Assembly: GCA_020630975.1 (NCBI GenBank)
Contig: JAHDID010000006.1
Location: forward strand, 1 to 64,000
Length of the DNA stretch: 64,000 nt
DNA from: Verrucomicrobiota bacterium
GTDB lineage: Bacteria; Verrucomicrobiota; Verrucomicrobiia; Verrucomicrobiales; DEV007
Direction of reading: 5' to 3'
Shown: positions 15,739 through 24,914 of the stretch, piece after piece
How the letters are laid out: each line of letters starts with the position of its first letter
Numbering within the stretch: position 1 is the stretch's first letter
The notes under the pieces: generated by a model
Database searches by the model: none
What the model was told of the DNA's origin: nothing
The model's input: only the letters and a program-made list of their open reading frames with translations
Position numbers and translations under genes: made by a program

Positions 15739-17931
15739 ATGAAGTCTTTTCTCACACTCCTCAGTGCCACGATCTACTCGATGGTCTTTGCTACAGCAGC
15801 AGACGCGCCACTGCCAAATATCGTGTTGATGATGGCTGACGATATGGGTCTCGGCGACACTAGCGTTTATCTGGGCAGAAGCTTGGGCCCTAACACCAAA
15901 CCAGTCGCCCGGACTCTGCGCACGCCGCATCTGGACGACTTCGCCAAAGACAGTGTCATCTTCACCCAAGCGTATGCCTCGGCATCGATGTGCTCATCCA
16001 CCCGATACGCTCTCCTCACCGGACGCTACTCACATCGCTCTTACCTCAAAAAGCAGGGCTGGCTGCCACACGGCCCAAATGCCCCGATGATCCAGCAGGA
16101 GCTATCGACCCTGCCCGAGATGCTCCAACAGCACGGCTATCGCACCGCAGCTATCGGCAAATATCACGTCGGCATGACTTTCAGTGACGGCTATGGCGGC
16201 ATAGCTGATGAATTCGACTACAGCGATATCGACTTCGAAGAGCCAGTAGTCGACGGCCCCACTCATCACGGGTTTGATGAATTTTTTGGCGTACCGGGGA
16301 ACACAGAGGACTCCCTCGATACCGAGCCCCGGATCTTCATCCGAGACGATCGCTGGACTTTCACCGATCGCTCGCAGATGCAGCACATCGGTATGAATAA
16401 GATCGAGGGCCGTATCCTCGCAGCTCCAGACTGGGATCTCAGCCAGATCGGCCCTAGATTTCTGGACGAAGCTCTAGCCTTCATCGACCGCCAAGAGCAG
16501 TCCGAGGATCCGTTCTTCCTCTACTACGTCCCCTGCGCCAACCATATACAGCGCAACGAAGCAGGTCCCTACGCAGTGCCTGACTCGATCGCAGGCGAGC
16601 CGGTAAGAGGTGCCAGCCGCTACACAGATGGGACTACGGGTACTGAGCGAGAGGATATGGTGCTCGAGAATGACATCGCATTTGGTAAACTACTGACCAA
16701 ACTCCGTAGCACCGATGATCCTAGAAATCCTGGAAAAAAACTAATCGATAACACGCTCGTCATCTTCACCAGTGACAATGGTCCCAATATCGGCAACAAC
16801 AATGGCCCCACGGCCGAAGCGGGTGGTCTACGCGGCAAAAAAGCCAAGATCTGGGAAGGCGGTATCCGAGTGCCCTTTATCGTCTATCTCAAAGATCAAA
16901 TGGACGGTGGGCGCACCACCGATACGATCTTCTCGCAGACTGATCTCTATGCTACTGTTGCTCAGCTACTAGGTCATCAGCTACAGCCTCACGAGGCGGT
17001 CGATAGTCACAATACTTGGGACAGATGGCTGGGCACAAACACGACGCCCGACCTGCGCCCCCGAGTGTTCTTCTGCCATCTGGGTCCGGTTTTTTCCAAT
17101 GACACTTTAGCTATACGCAAAGGTAATGAAAAGCTGCTAGCAGATGCTGGACTAGCCATGCCATGGATCACTAAGAGTAAACTCGGAGCAGCCCTCCCCA
17201 ATACCTATTACCATCTCGAGTCCAATCCCTATGAAGAAGGTGAAGAGGTACCTGCGGAATACACCGAACGTGCCCAGGCACTAGCCGATGAGCTTCTGCT
17301 CATCCATAATCGCGGCTACTGTCGTGACATCGAGCTAGATCCAGAGGCCAAAAATATGATCCTGTCCGAAGGCTGGCACAACCTGCGCAACGACCTGACT
17401 GGCGAAATCGGTATGGAATTCACCGTCGCAGAGGAACTACCAGTCTCGCATCTCGGTATGTGGAACCACCACCACAAAGACAAACCGAATCGCGCCGCTA
17501 GGGATACGCCGACCGTAGACGATAGCGACACCGCCCCATCCTCACAAAAAGGACGCAATCTGAAAGCAGAACACACAGTCCGACTGCTGGCAGATGGCGA
17601 AGAGGTCGCAAGTATTCATTTCACACCCAAAGCAGCGGGCAAACAGGACGGCCCATTCCGCTATCTCCCGCTCACGGATGCAGAGATCACTCTCAGCCCT
17701 GAAAAAACCTACACACTACTCCTCTCCACTGTCGCAGGCGATGGCGACTACTTCCGCGACTATGCAGCGCACGATGGGCTGTCGCCTCTGGTTCACCCAC
17801 ATTTTCACATCGTCCGAAGCGTACTCTACCGAGTTGGCGAGCGACAGCAGACCATCCCTAGCTATAGCGACCTGCACGCCGACCACACTCGGTACCGCCT
17901 ACCAGTAGGGCCCACTCTACGCATCAAATAG
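15739..17931 (+). CDS. Exported sulfatase
   Basis: A 730-residue exported sulfatase hydrolysing sulfate esters, probably of algal or animal polysaccharides. A signal peptide (MKSFLTLLSATIYSMVFATA) precedes the metal-binding start NIVLMMADDMGLGD. The sulfatase signature SMCSSTRYALLTGRY carries the presumed formylglycine cysteine at residue 85. Metal and sulfate residues lie in TAAIGKYHVG and VIFTSDNGPN. The activation site is C-S-S-T-R rather than the usual C-x-P/A-x-R. A C-terminal extension of about 200 residues (from ELPVSHLGMW) has a beta-rich character. A propeller-protein gene follows 3 bp after the stop codon, so the two form an operon. Confidence 0.93.
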   Translation: MKSFLTLLSATIYSMVFATAADAPLPNIVLMMADDMGLGDTSVYLGRSLGPNTKPVARTLRTPHLDDFAKDSVIFTQAYASASMCSSTRYALLTGRYSHRSYLKKQGWLPHGPNAPMIQQELSTLPEMLQQHGYRTAAIGKYHVGMTFSDGYGGIADEFDYSDIDFEEPVVDGPTHHGFDEFFGVPGNTEDSLDTEPRIFIRDDRWTFTDRSQMQHIGMNKIEGRILAAPDWDLSQIGPRFLDEALAFIDRQEQSEDPFFLYYVPCANHIQRNEAGPYAVPDSIAGEPVRGASRYTDGTTGTEREDMVLENDIAFGKLLTKLRSTDDPRNPGKKLIDNTLVIFTSDNGPNIGNNNGPTAEAGGLRGKKAKIWEGGIRVPFIVYLKDQMDGGRTTDTIFSQTDLYATVAQLLGHQLQPHEAVDSHNTWDRWLGTNTTPDLRPRVFFCHLGPVFSNDTLAIRKGNEKLLADAGLAMPWITKSKLGAALPNTYYHLESNPYEEGEEVPAEYTERAQALADELLLIHNRGYCRDIELDPEAKNMILSEGWHNLRNDLTGEIGMEFTVAEELPVSHLGMWNHHHKDKPNRAARDTPTVDDSDTAPSSQKGRNLKAEHTVRLLADGEEVASIHFTPKAAGKQDGPFRYLPLTDAEITLSPEKTYTLLLSTVAGDGDYFRDYAAHDGLSPLVHPHFHIVRSVLYRVGERQQTIPSYSDLHADHTRYRLPVGPTLRIK

Positions 17932-17934
17932 CCT

Positions 17935-19230
17935 ATGAAATTTTCACCCATCGTCATCACAGTCGGTCTCGCCAGTCTATCGCTGGTTTCGGCCGAGGAG
18001 AATTGGCCCTCTTTCCGCGGCCCAGGCGATCAAGGCCACGCCAAGTCCGCTGAGGTCCCCTTGAGTTGGTCTGCTACGGATAACATCCGCTGGGCTGTGC
18101 CGATAGCTGGGAAAGCCTGGTCCTCGCCCATCGCAGTCGGTGACCGCGCCTACATCACCACGGCGATCGAGACTGCCAACCCTCCGGGCACACCACCCCG
18201 AATCGATCCCGATACTGGGAGGCAACTACCAGACAGCACACTATCGCTGCGCGCCCTAGCCATCGATCTGAAAGACGGCAAAACCGTGTGGGACACCGAA
18301 GTATTCGCCACACCCACCGGCCGCATCCATCGCAAAAATAGCCACGCCTCGCCCACCCCAGTGTATGAGGATGGCTCGATCTACGTCCACTACGGCCCAC
18401 ACGGCACAGCGCGTATCGATGCTACCACTGGAGCTATACTCTGGGCGCAAAACTCTCTGCCCTACCCACCAGTGCATGGTAGTGGCAGCTCGCCGATCCT
18501 ATGTGGCGACCGTCTCATCTACTCTGCCGATGGCAAAGAAGACCCTACCATCGTCGCACTCAATAAAGCGGACGGCTCCGTCGCATGGAAGACACCCCGC
18601 CAAGTCGAAGTGAAGAAGACTTTCTCATTCTGCACACCATTGCTGATCGAGGCCGGTGGCCAAACACAGATCATCAGTCCATGCTCAGGCGGGGTGATCG
18701 CCTATGCCCCTGAGGATGGGGCAGAACTTTGGCGCTGCCGCTGGGGCGAAGGCTACTCCGTGACACCGCGCCCTATCTACCATCACGGGCTCATCTACGC
18801 CTCCTCTGGGTTCGACCGCGCTACCGCCTACGCGATTCGCCCAGGAGAGTCTGGCGATATCACAGATACCCACATCGAGTGGACTTATACCAAAACCGTC
18901 CCGAGAGAGAGTTCCTTCATCATCGTAGGAGACGAGTTTTATATGAATGATGACAAAGGCGTGCTGACCTGTCTCGATGCCAAGACTGGCGATGTCCACT
19001 ACGTCGAACGTCTATCTCCAGAGGGCGGCTACTCTGCAGCACCTGTGTATGCCTCTGGCCATCTGTTTTTCACCAATGGCGAAGGTGTCACCACCGTGGT
19101 CAAACCGGGCACAACCTTCGAAAAGATCAGCGAGAACCGCCTAGATCAGTATGGCTTATCCAGCCTCTGCGTTCTGTCAGACGGCTTTCTACATCGCACC
19201 GAGACTCAGCTGATACGGATCGGCAAGTAG
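17935..19230 (+). CDS. Exported PQQ-like beta-propeller protein
   Basis: A 431-residue exported protein with signal MKFSPIVITVGLASLSLVSA followed by ENWPSFRGPGDQGHA, the characteristic opening of PQQ-like (BamB-type) repeat propellers of PVC bacteria. Repeated blades are visible, e.g. AIDLKDGKTVWDTEV, RIDATTGAILWAQN, ALNKADGSVAWKTP, AYAPEDGAELWRCR. No cytochrome or catalytic PQQ-dehydrogenase motif is present, so it may be a binding or scaffold protein rather than an enzyme. It is translationally close to the sulfatase (3-bp gap) and probably works with it in substrate capture. Confidence 0.85.
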   Translation: MKFSPIVITVGLASLSLVSAEENWPSFRGPGDQGHAKSAEVPLSWSATDNIRWAVPIAGKAWSSPIAVGDRAYITTAIETANPPGTPPRIDPDTGRQLPDSTLSLRALAIDLKDGKTVWDTEVFATPTGRIHRKNSHASPTPVYEDGSIYVHYGPHGTARIDATTGAILWAQNSLPYPPVHGSGSSPILCGDRLIYSADGKEDPTIVALNKADGSVAWKTPRQVEVKKTFSFCTPLLIEAGGQTQIISPCSGGVIAYAPEDGAELWRCRWGEGYSVTPRPIYHHGLIYASSGFDRATAYAIRPGESGDITDTHIEWTYTKTVPRESSFIIVGDEFYMNDDKGVLTCLDAKTGDVHYVERLSPEGGYSAAPVYASGHLFFTNGEGVTTVVKPGTTFEKISENRLDQYGLSSLCVLSDGFLHRTETQLIRIGK

Positions 19231-19242
19231 CTACAGCACCGC

Positions 19243-19908
19243 TTACTTAGACTCATCAAGCCCTCTCTGAAGACAACTCAATACAGCGGCGCGATCTCCT
19301 GCTAGAGCTGCGTATCCATCGAGCCAGAGCCCATCAAAGGTCCGGCTTTTGATGACTCCATCACTGTCCTCCAAAGGGACGTATTCATCATCGTCCAGCA
19401 CAAACCATTCGAGTGTTTCGTCTAGGACCCTCCAGAGCAAATACTCTTTGATGCCTGCTCGCCGGTAGCTGGCCAATTTCTCTCGAGCATCGATCGAAGC
19501 CGAGCTCGCAGCTATCTCCACCACCAATTCAGGACTGCCTATCAGATAGCCCTTTTCGTCTAAACTAGCCTGACCTTGAAGCAGGTATAACGCACCATCT
19601 GGCTGGGCCACATCATCAGGCCCTAATTTTACCGTGGCATTGATCACAGCGTCCACCGTATCCGCAAAAGTGGCGGCATAAACACCAAGCCATGTCTGCA
19701 ATACACTATCAGGTCTAGCATGTACATCTGTTCTTACCGGTGAACTCATAATCACTTTCCCCTGTATCAATTCCGCCTTCTTCAACGATGGCATCGCATC
19801 GAAACGGCGCATAAACTCCGACGCAGACAAGTGATCACCATTCTCCAAAGGTGGGATGATGGACCGCTTTGAGGGGGAAAGAGCAGCCCCTTTGTTCGCT
19901 ACGCTCAT
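19243..19908 (-). CDS. Uma2-family (DUF820) putative endonuclease
   Basis: A roughly 221-residue protein with the Uma2/DUF820 PD-(D/E)XK-type fold signatures: KAELIQGKVIMSSPVR, the acidic strand VAQPDGALYLL, GSPELVVEIAASSAS and REKLASYRRAGIKEYLLWRVLDETLEWF. The D, E-x-A-S and K residues form the presumed nuclease core. The family is abundant in cyanobacteria and PVC genomes, usually as scattered single genes, and its biological role is not established. The start is placed at the ATG at 19908 (MSVANKG); five more residues are possible. It converges with the propeller gene, only 12 bp away. Confidence 0.88.
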   Translation of the reverse strand: MSVANKGAALSPSKRSIIPPLENGDHLSASEFMRRFDAMPSLKKAELIQGKVIMSSPVRTDVHARPDSVLQTWLGVYAATFADTVDAVINATVKLGPDDVAQPDGALYLLQGQASLDEKGYLIGSPELVVEIAASSASIDAREKLASYRRAGIKEYLLWRVLDETLEWFVLDDDEYVPLEDSDGVIKSRTFDGLWLDGYAALAGDRAAVLSCLQRGLDESK

Positions 19909-20012
19909 GAGGCACAGTATCACATTTCTCAGGGAAATCTGCCAGTCATCCCGCCCCTGAATTCCCTCGCTTCGTGTTTGCCAGCTATGCAGAACACTCC
20001 CACAGTCCTTCT

Positions 20013-21053
20013 ATGGAAAGACGACGCCTTGGAAAAAGCGCCCTAGTGGTCACAGATATCTGCATGGGCACGATGACCTTTGGAGAGCAGAATGACGAAA
20101 CACAAAGCTTCGAGATCATGGATATGGCCTATGACCATGGCATCGATTTTTTCGACGTGGCAGAGATGTATCCCGTGCCACCGACCGCTGAGAAATTTGG
20201 CATCACCGAAGAGATCGTAGGCCGCTGGCTGAAAACCAAGCCACGAGGCTCTGTGATCCTAGCGACCAAGATCACCGGCCCGGGGCATGGCTGGTTTCGC
20301 CCACCTGTACGCGGCGGCATGACCTTTCTCGATCGCCACCAGATCCGCGCCTCGGTGCACGATAGCCTACGCCGTCTACAGACCGACTACATCGACCTCT
20401 ACCAAGTCCACTGGCCCGACCATGGCACGCGCTACGAGGACATCCTCGGCGCACTGACCGAGCTCATGGAGGAGGGTAAGATCCGTGTCATCGGCGCTAG
20501 CAACGAGACAAGCTGGGGCATGATGAAGTCGCTCTGGGCAGCCGATGTACATGGCACGGCTCGCTACGAGACGGTACAAAACAACTTCTCTCTGATCAAT
20601 CGCCGCTGCGAGAGCGAGCTAGCCCAAGTCTGTCGCCAAGAAGGTGTGAGCCTACTGCCCTACTCACCTCTCGGTGGTGGAGTCCTCTGCGGCAAATACA
20701 ATGGTGGGGCTAGACCTAAAGGCGCACGCTTCACCTACTACCTCGAGCACGGCATGCCCCGCCAAAAGGCTATGGCTGAGCGTTTCGTCAATGACCGCAC
20801 CCTAGAGACCACCATCCGCCTAGAGGAGATCGCCAGAGATCTCGGAATAAGTCTAGCAGCACTCGCTACCGCCTGGAGCAAGCAACACGACTTCGTGGCA
20901 TCCACCATCATCGGTGCCACTAGTTGCGCCCAACTAGCAGAAAGCCTTGCTGCTAGCGATCTAGTACTGGATGCTGAGACGCTGGAGAGGATCGATCAAA
21001 TCGATCGCGATATCCCCAATGCCATGACAGAGGATGGCCTACGCCGCCTGTGA
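20013..21053 (+). CDS. Aldo/keto reductase (Tas-like)
   Basis: NADPH-dependent aldo/keto reductase of about 346 residues, opening [24 protein letters not shown]. The catalytic tetrad elements are visible: Asp and Tyr in [11 protein letters not shown], Lys in [11 protein letters not shown] and His in YQVHWPDH. The NADP-binding end [15 protein letters not shown] is also present. The insertion and PVPPT segment resemble the Tas/YajO-type subgroup. The substrate is unknown. The start is placed at the ATG at 20013 because the 13 preceding residues ([10 protein letters not shown]...) lie outside the family. The hydrolase gene follows at once, suggesting a two-gene unit. Confidence 0.93.
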   Translation: MERRRLGKSALVVTDICMGTMTFGEQNDETQSFEIMDMAYDHGIDFFDVAEMYPVPPTAEKFGITEEIVGRWLKTKPRGSVILATKITGPGHGWFRPPVRGGMTFLDRHQIRASVHDSLRRLQTDYIDLYQVHWPDHGTRYEDILGALTELMEEGKIRVIGASNETSWGMMKSLWAADVHGTARYETVQNNFSLINRRCESELAQVCRQEGVSLLPYSPLGGGVLCGKYNGGARPKGARFTYYLEHGMPRQKAMAERFVNDRTLETTIRLEEIARDLGISLAALATAWSKQHDFVASTIIGATSCAQLAESLAASDLVLDAETLERIDQIDRDIPNAMTEDGLRRL

Positions 21054-21076
21054 GCCATATCCGGTCTCGCTTCGAG

Positions 21077-22237
21077 ATGAAACCGCTCTTTTACCTCACT
21101 ATCCTCTTCTGTTTAGCCAGCTGTCATAGCCAGCAGACTTTACCAGATGAGATCTCCGCCATACTGGAAAGAGAAGAGCCATTCACTCGATTTTTCGAAA
21201 CTGAGAGAGCCTGCATCATCGACCCGACGTCTGAGGGCTATCTAAACGCGAGGAACACTTTCTTTACTCAATGCTACGGCGCGGGCCGTCAGCAAAGCTC
21301 GCCAAAAACTCAGCTGCAGACGCTGGAGAAGTGGCTCGTCGACCATCACCAAATCCGCCCAGGCAAGGCAGAAGCCATGCAGAATGCGCTCTGGCTAGCC
21401 GGTATGGAGCTACTTACCGATCGCCCAGCTACACCCTACGAGACTACAGGCCTACGCATCGAGAGAGACATCATCTACGCCACACAACCCAACAAAGACG
21501 TGCGTCTGGATCTATTCCTCCCCAAGTCACCATCCAGTCAAAACATACCCTGCATCATCTGCATCCACGGCGGAGGGTTTCGCGTGCATCGGCGCGAGTG
21601 GTTCGCGGGACATGCTGCCACCTTTGCGCATGCCGGCTTTGCCGCAGTCACCATTGATTACCGCAAGGCGCCTGGCACCCAGAGCCGCCTCGAGTCCGTG
21701 CAAGATGCGAAAGCCGCAGTCCGATGGGTGCGAGCGAACGCGCCTCGTTACGGAATCGACGCCAACCAGATCGGCGCGTTTGGAGGTTCGGCAGGAGCGT
21801 TTCTCACCAACTCTCTAGCCACCACCTCTGGTGTGGTAGAACTGGAGAACAGCGGAGGAAATACACACGTCTCCAGCAGCGTACAAGCTGCTGTTCCCTG
21901 TGCAGGTAGCTGTATGCGCTTGGATACTCCGGCAGAGCGCGCTGTCGACCAGAGCCTGCAGGCGGCCGTAAAAACCTACGGCCGTAGTATGATGGAAAAA
22001 TTCAGCCCCTATGAGCAAGTCGACTCTGATGATCCGCCCATCCTACTACTCCACGGCGATCAAGACAACGTCGTGCCACTATGGCAAAGCGAAGACCTAA
22101 GAGACCGCTACCGAGCGGTAGGAGCCCACGCTACATTGGAGATCATTGATGGCGGCAAACACACCTTCTATCTTTCACCGAAAACAGTAAATCGAGCTGT
22201 CGATTTTTTCCGATCAGTATTCGAGTCAGACGTTTAG
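21077..22237 (+). CDS. Lipoprotein-type alpha/beta hydrolase
   Basis: A roughly 386-residue esterase-type hydrolase. MKPLFYLTILFCLASCHSQQ is a lipoprotein signal (lipobox LASC), so the enzyme is probably membrane-anchored and periplasmic. The hydrolase domain shows the HSL/BD-FAE-type oxyanion motif CIHGGGFRVH, the nucleophile elbow FGGSAGAF with Ser near 238, Asp in LLHGDQDNVVP and His in DGGKHTFYL. About 110 N-terminal residues before the domain are helical and unassigned. An alternative GTG start at 21050 would overlap the reductase stop (GTGA); the signal peptide favours ATG 21077. An esterase acting on carbohydrate esters is likely, with the substrate unknown. Confidence 0.85.
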   Translation: MKPLFYLTILFCLASCHSQQTLPDEISAILEREEPFTRFFETERACIIDPTSEGYLNARNTFFTQCYGAGRQQSSPKTQLQTLEKWLVDHHQIRPGKAEAMQNALWLAGMELLTDRPATPYETTGLRIERDIIYATQPNKDVRLDLFLPKSPSSQNIPCIICIHGGGFRVHRREWFAGHAATFAHAGFAAVTIDYRKAPGTQSRLESVQDAKAAVRWVRANAPRYGIDANQIGAFGGSAGAFLTNSLATTSGVVELENSGGNTHVSSSVQAAVPCAGSCMRLDTPAERAVDQSLQAAVKTYGRSMMEKFSPYEQVDSDDPPILLLHGDQDNVVPLWQSEDLRDRYRAVGAHATLEIIDGGKHTFYLSPKTVNRAVDFFRSVFESDV

Positions 22238-22242
22238 CCATT

Positions 22243-22288
22243 TGGGGCGGCAGGCTGGTCCCATCCTGTAGCCCGAGGAATCGCCCCA
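22243..22288. terminator. Possible bidirectional terminator hairpin
   Basis: Arms TGGGGCG (22243-22249) and CGCCCCA (22282-22288) with a nested CAGG/CCTG stem, placed exactly between two convergent genes (stops at 22237 and 22306). No clear T-run is present, so factor-independent termination is uncertain. Confidence 0.35.
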
Positions 22289-22305
22289 TACACCCACACA
22301 TCGAT

Positions 22306-24888
22306 CTACCGCTTCAAAAATATCTCACTCTGCACCAAAGCCCCCAGCAAATCGGCAAAGCCCAGTTCACTGGTTAAGTTCTCACTAACAATCTCTTTGA
22401 GCATCTTCTTTTCCCGATAATTCAGTTCTCTACCGGTCCCGTAGATCATCAGCTTTTCGGCCAGACAATTAGCAAAATGCTCTGGATGCTCGACTAGCCA
22501 CCTCTTGAGATCGGACACGTCGTTGAGTTTCGTGCCCTCTGGCAGTACTCCGGTGGCATCTACTGGCAGCGGCTCTGCACCACCGACAGATGGCGGATAC
22601 TCGGTTCGCCAACGCCCTACAGCATCGAAATTTTCAAACACGAACCCGATCGGATCAATATCCTCGTGACAGCTCGCACAAGATTTGTCTGCCATGTGGG
22701 CTGCTAGGCGCTCCTTCAGCGTCGTGGCGCCAGTTAGATCTGGGCTCAGCGCGGGCACACTATTAGGTGGTGCTGGAGGTGGGCGCCCTATGATGTTTTC
22801 CAACATCCACACACCACGCAATACCGGCTGGGTATCTACCCCATTAGCCGTCGCCAGCATGACTGCAGGCATCCCCAGTAGACCACCATGGCGTGTACCT
22901 CGGGGTATCTCATGCCGAGTGAGTTTCTCCTGCTTCCTACGATTCGGTCGTATCAATTTCACCGCGCTATGCTGCTTCAACTCGTAGAGCTCCCACCCGA
23001 CAGTGGGATTCGTGTAGAGAAAGTCCGGATCGATAAACTGGCTCACCGGCTGGTTCTTTTTTAAAATCTCCTGAAAGGTCAACACCACCTCATCTTTCAG
23101 CGACTGCCGATAGCTCTTATTATAATTGCTCAACAACTTCGAGTCGGGCACTATCGTATCCAGCAAATGCACATCCAACCACAGCGATGTGAAATCCGTC
23201 GCGAACGTTTTATTATGCGCCTTCAGTAAACGCTTCACCTCGGCTACCAACACCGTAGGCTCCGCTATTGCCCCCACTCTGGCTTGACTCAAAAGCGGAT
23301 AATCCGGTGGACCACTCGTCAGAAAATACGACAAGCGCGACGCGAGTTCGTATGCCGACAACACGGTCTCGCTGCCGCTCTCTTTATAGAGAAAACTAGA
23401 GGATAACAACGAGGTGCGGACCGCCAGGTGCAATCCATCTTCCATGGTATAGCCGGCCGCCTGTTCTTTCCTTACGATCGCCACATAAGCCTGCACCTCT
23501 GACCAGGTCGCAGGCCGGCGAAACAGTTTGGCGAGGTAAGTATTGAAAAACCCCTCCAAATCCACCACCTCATCATTGATAAAATCACCGATAAAGCGTT
23601 GCTTAGCCTTTGACTGAGCAATCGTTGTGGGATCGTCCACTAGCTCGAAAGGGCCCTCCACAGTCACCCCATGGATACCGATATTCGGTCCTTCTTCAAA
23701 ATATTTATAAACGATAGTTTCCCCCGAAGAGACGCTGTTTCCTGCTATCTTTTTCACCAGCGCTTCTAGCTTTTTAATCGGCAACACAGCATCAGGCTGC
23801 TTGGCCCGCTCTTCTTTCAGCCGAATCCACCCACCGCCTCCCCGGGGCACACCGCGAGTCGCACCTATCGCCTTCGCCTGATCATCGAGCCGCTGCCAAG
23901 CTGCCGCCAGTGCGGGCTCTCCGGATAGCAGCGTGTGGATAAACTCGTAGTAGGTCTCTTTATTACCATAATTGAGCGGTGCGTTCTTATAGGTAAAGAC
24001 CAACGTCTCACCGCGATACAGCTCCACATCTACCGCCACCCCCTCAGGCTGTGCCGACGCCACTTCGAATGCACCTAGCGTACGTGTAGTCTTCTTACCC
24101 GACAGTGCATTGGCCTCTAGATGTAGCACCGGCGTCTCGCTAGGAGGCGGATTCATCGCCGATAGATCCATCGTCACCCGGTAAGTGCCCGATACTGGGG
24201 CCTCAAACTTCGACAGCCATACCGCATTGCGCACCATGATACCCGACGATGCTAGGCGCATCGCTCCATCGATTTTTGCCCCCGACGAGTAACTTATCGA
24301 AATATCATCAACCCCGACTTCTACCTTCTGCGTAGCAGGCAGCACTCTAGGCTGAGGGAACAGATAGTCTGCGACATCTGTAGCTGTTTCTCGATAGGCT
24401 TCCAAATGCGATGCCGATATCACTAGTGCATCGCTAACCGTATCGAAGCCATGACTCTCATTATCTGCTGGGAATCCCGGCGGCAGCTCAAAACCAATGA
24501 TAGGAAAGACTGACTTCAAACTGTTCCGATACTCGCGTCGATTCAGTCTGCGCATCGGCACACCACCGACTGGACTGTGTGCCATCAGTTCCTTATCGAG
24601 CCAAGCGAGCAACTGCTGGCGCTCTTCAGGTGTGGGCTGATCCTTATCCTTTGGCGGCATCTTCTCGCGGACGATACGGGTGTAAATATCTGTCCAGTGC
24701 TCTCGAGCATGAGCATCACCCCAGTCGATCTCTAGGACGTCGAGATTCAGCCCAGCCTCAGTCGTCGTCTCGTCGTGACAATCGAAGCAATAGGTATACA
24801 AAAGATCGAGTGGCCCATCTGGGATCGCCGTCGGTTGCGCAATAGCAAACCACGGTAGGGCCACGATAAATAAGATCGAAACTCTCAT
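22306..24888 (-). CDS. Exported DUF1592-family planctomycete-type cytochrome
   Basis: An 860-residue exported protein with signal MRVSILFIVALPWFAIAQ. The first heme site is CFDCH (near residue 34), with a likely Met ligand in EKMPPKDKDQP. It continues with DUF1587 (RRLNRREYRNSLKSVF), DUF1595 (FRRPATWSEVQAYVAIV), DUF1592 (ELASRLSYFLTSGPPD), DUF1588 (RHGGLLGMPAVMLATANG) with a second heme-like CASCH, and a C-terminal DUF1585 (WLVEHPEHFANCLAEKL, GRELNYREK). The order is standard for this PVC family. It follows the DUF1552 gene by 26 bp, the classic pairing. A role in periplasmic oxidation of polymers is inferred by the field; the biochemistry is not established. Confidence 0.93.
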   Translation of the reverse strand: MRVSILFIVALPWFAIAQPTAIPDGPLDLLYTYCFDCHDETTTEAGLNLDVLEIDWGDAHAREHWTDIYTRIVREKMPPKDKDQPTPEERQQLLAWLDKELMAHSPVGGVPMRRLNRREYRNSLKSVFPIIGFELPPGFPADNESHGFDTVSDALVISASHLEAYRETATDVADYLFPQPRVLPATQKVEVGVDDISISYSSGAKIDGAMRLASSGIMVRNAVWLSKFEAPVSGTYRVTMDLSAMNPPPSETPVLHLEANALSGKKTTRTLGAFEVASAQPEGVAVDVELYRGETLVFTYKNAPLNYGNKETYYEFIHTLLSGEPALAAAWQRLDDQAKAIGATRGVPRGGGGWIRLKEERAKQPDAVLPIKKLEALVKKIAGNSVSSGETIVYKYFEEGPNIGIHGVTVEGPFELVDDPTTIAQSKAKQRFIGDFINDEVVDLEGFFNTYLAKLFRRPATWSEVQAYVAIVRKEQAAGYTMEDGLHLAVRTSLLSSSFLYKESGSETVLSAYELASRLSYFLTSGPPDYPLLSQARVGAIAEPTVLVAEVKRLLKAHNKTFATDFTSLWLDVHLLDTIVPDSKLLSNYNKSYRQSLKDEVVLTFQEILKKNQPVSQFIDPDFLYTNPTVGWELYELKQHSAVKLIRPNRRKQEKLTRHEIPRGTRHGGLLGMPAVMLATANGVDTQPVLRGVWMLENIIGRPPPAPPNSVPALSPDLTGATTLKERLAAHMADKSCASCHEDIDPIGFVFENFDAVGRWRTEYPPSVGGAEPLPVDATGVLPEGTKLNDVSDLKRWLVEHPEHFANCLAEKLMIYGTGRELNYREKKMLKEIVSENLTSELGFADLLGALVQSEIFLKR

Positions 24889-24914
24889 TAGAATCCCCCG
24901 CTTCTCACTTTCGC

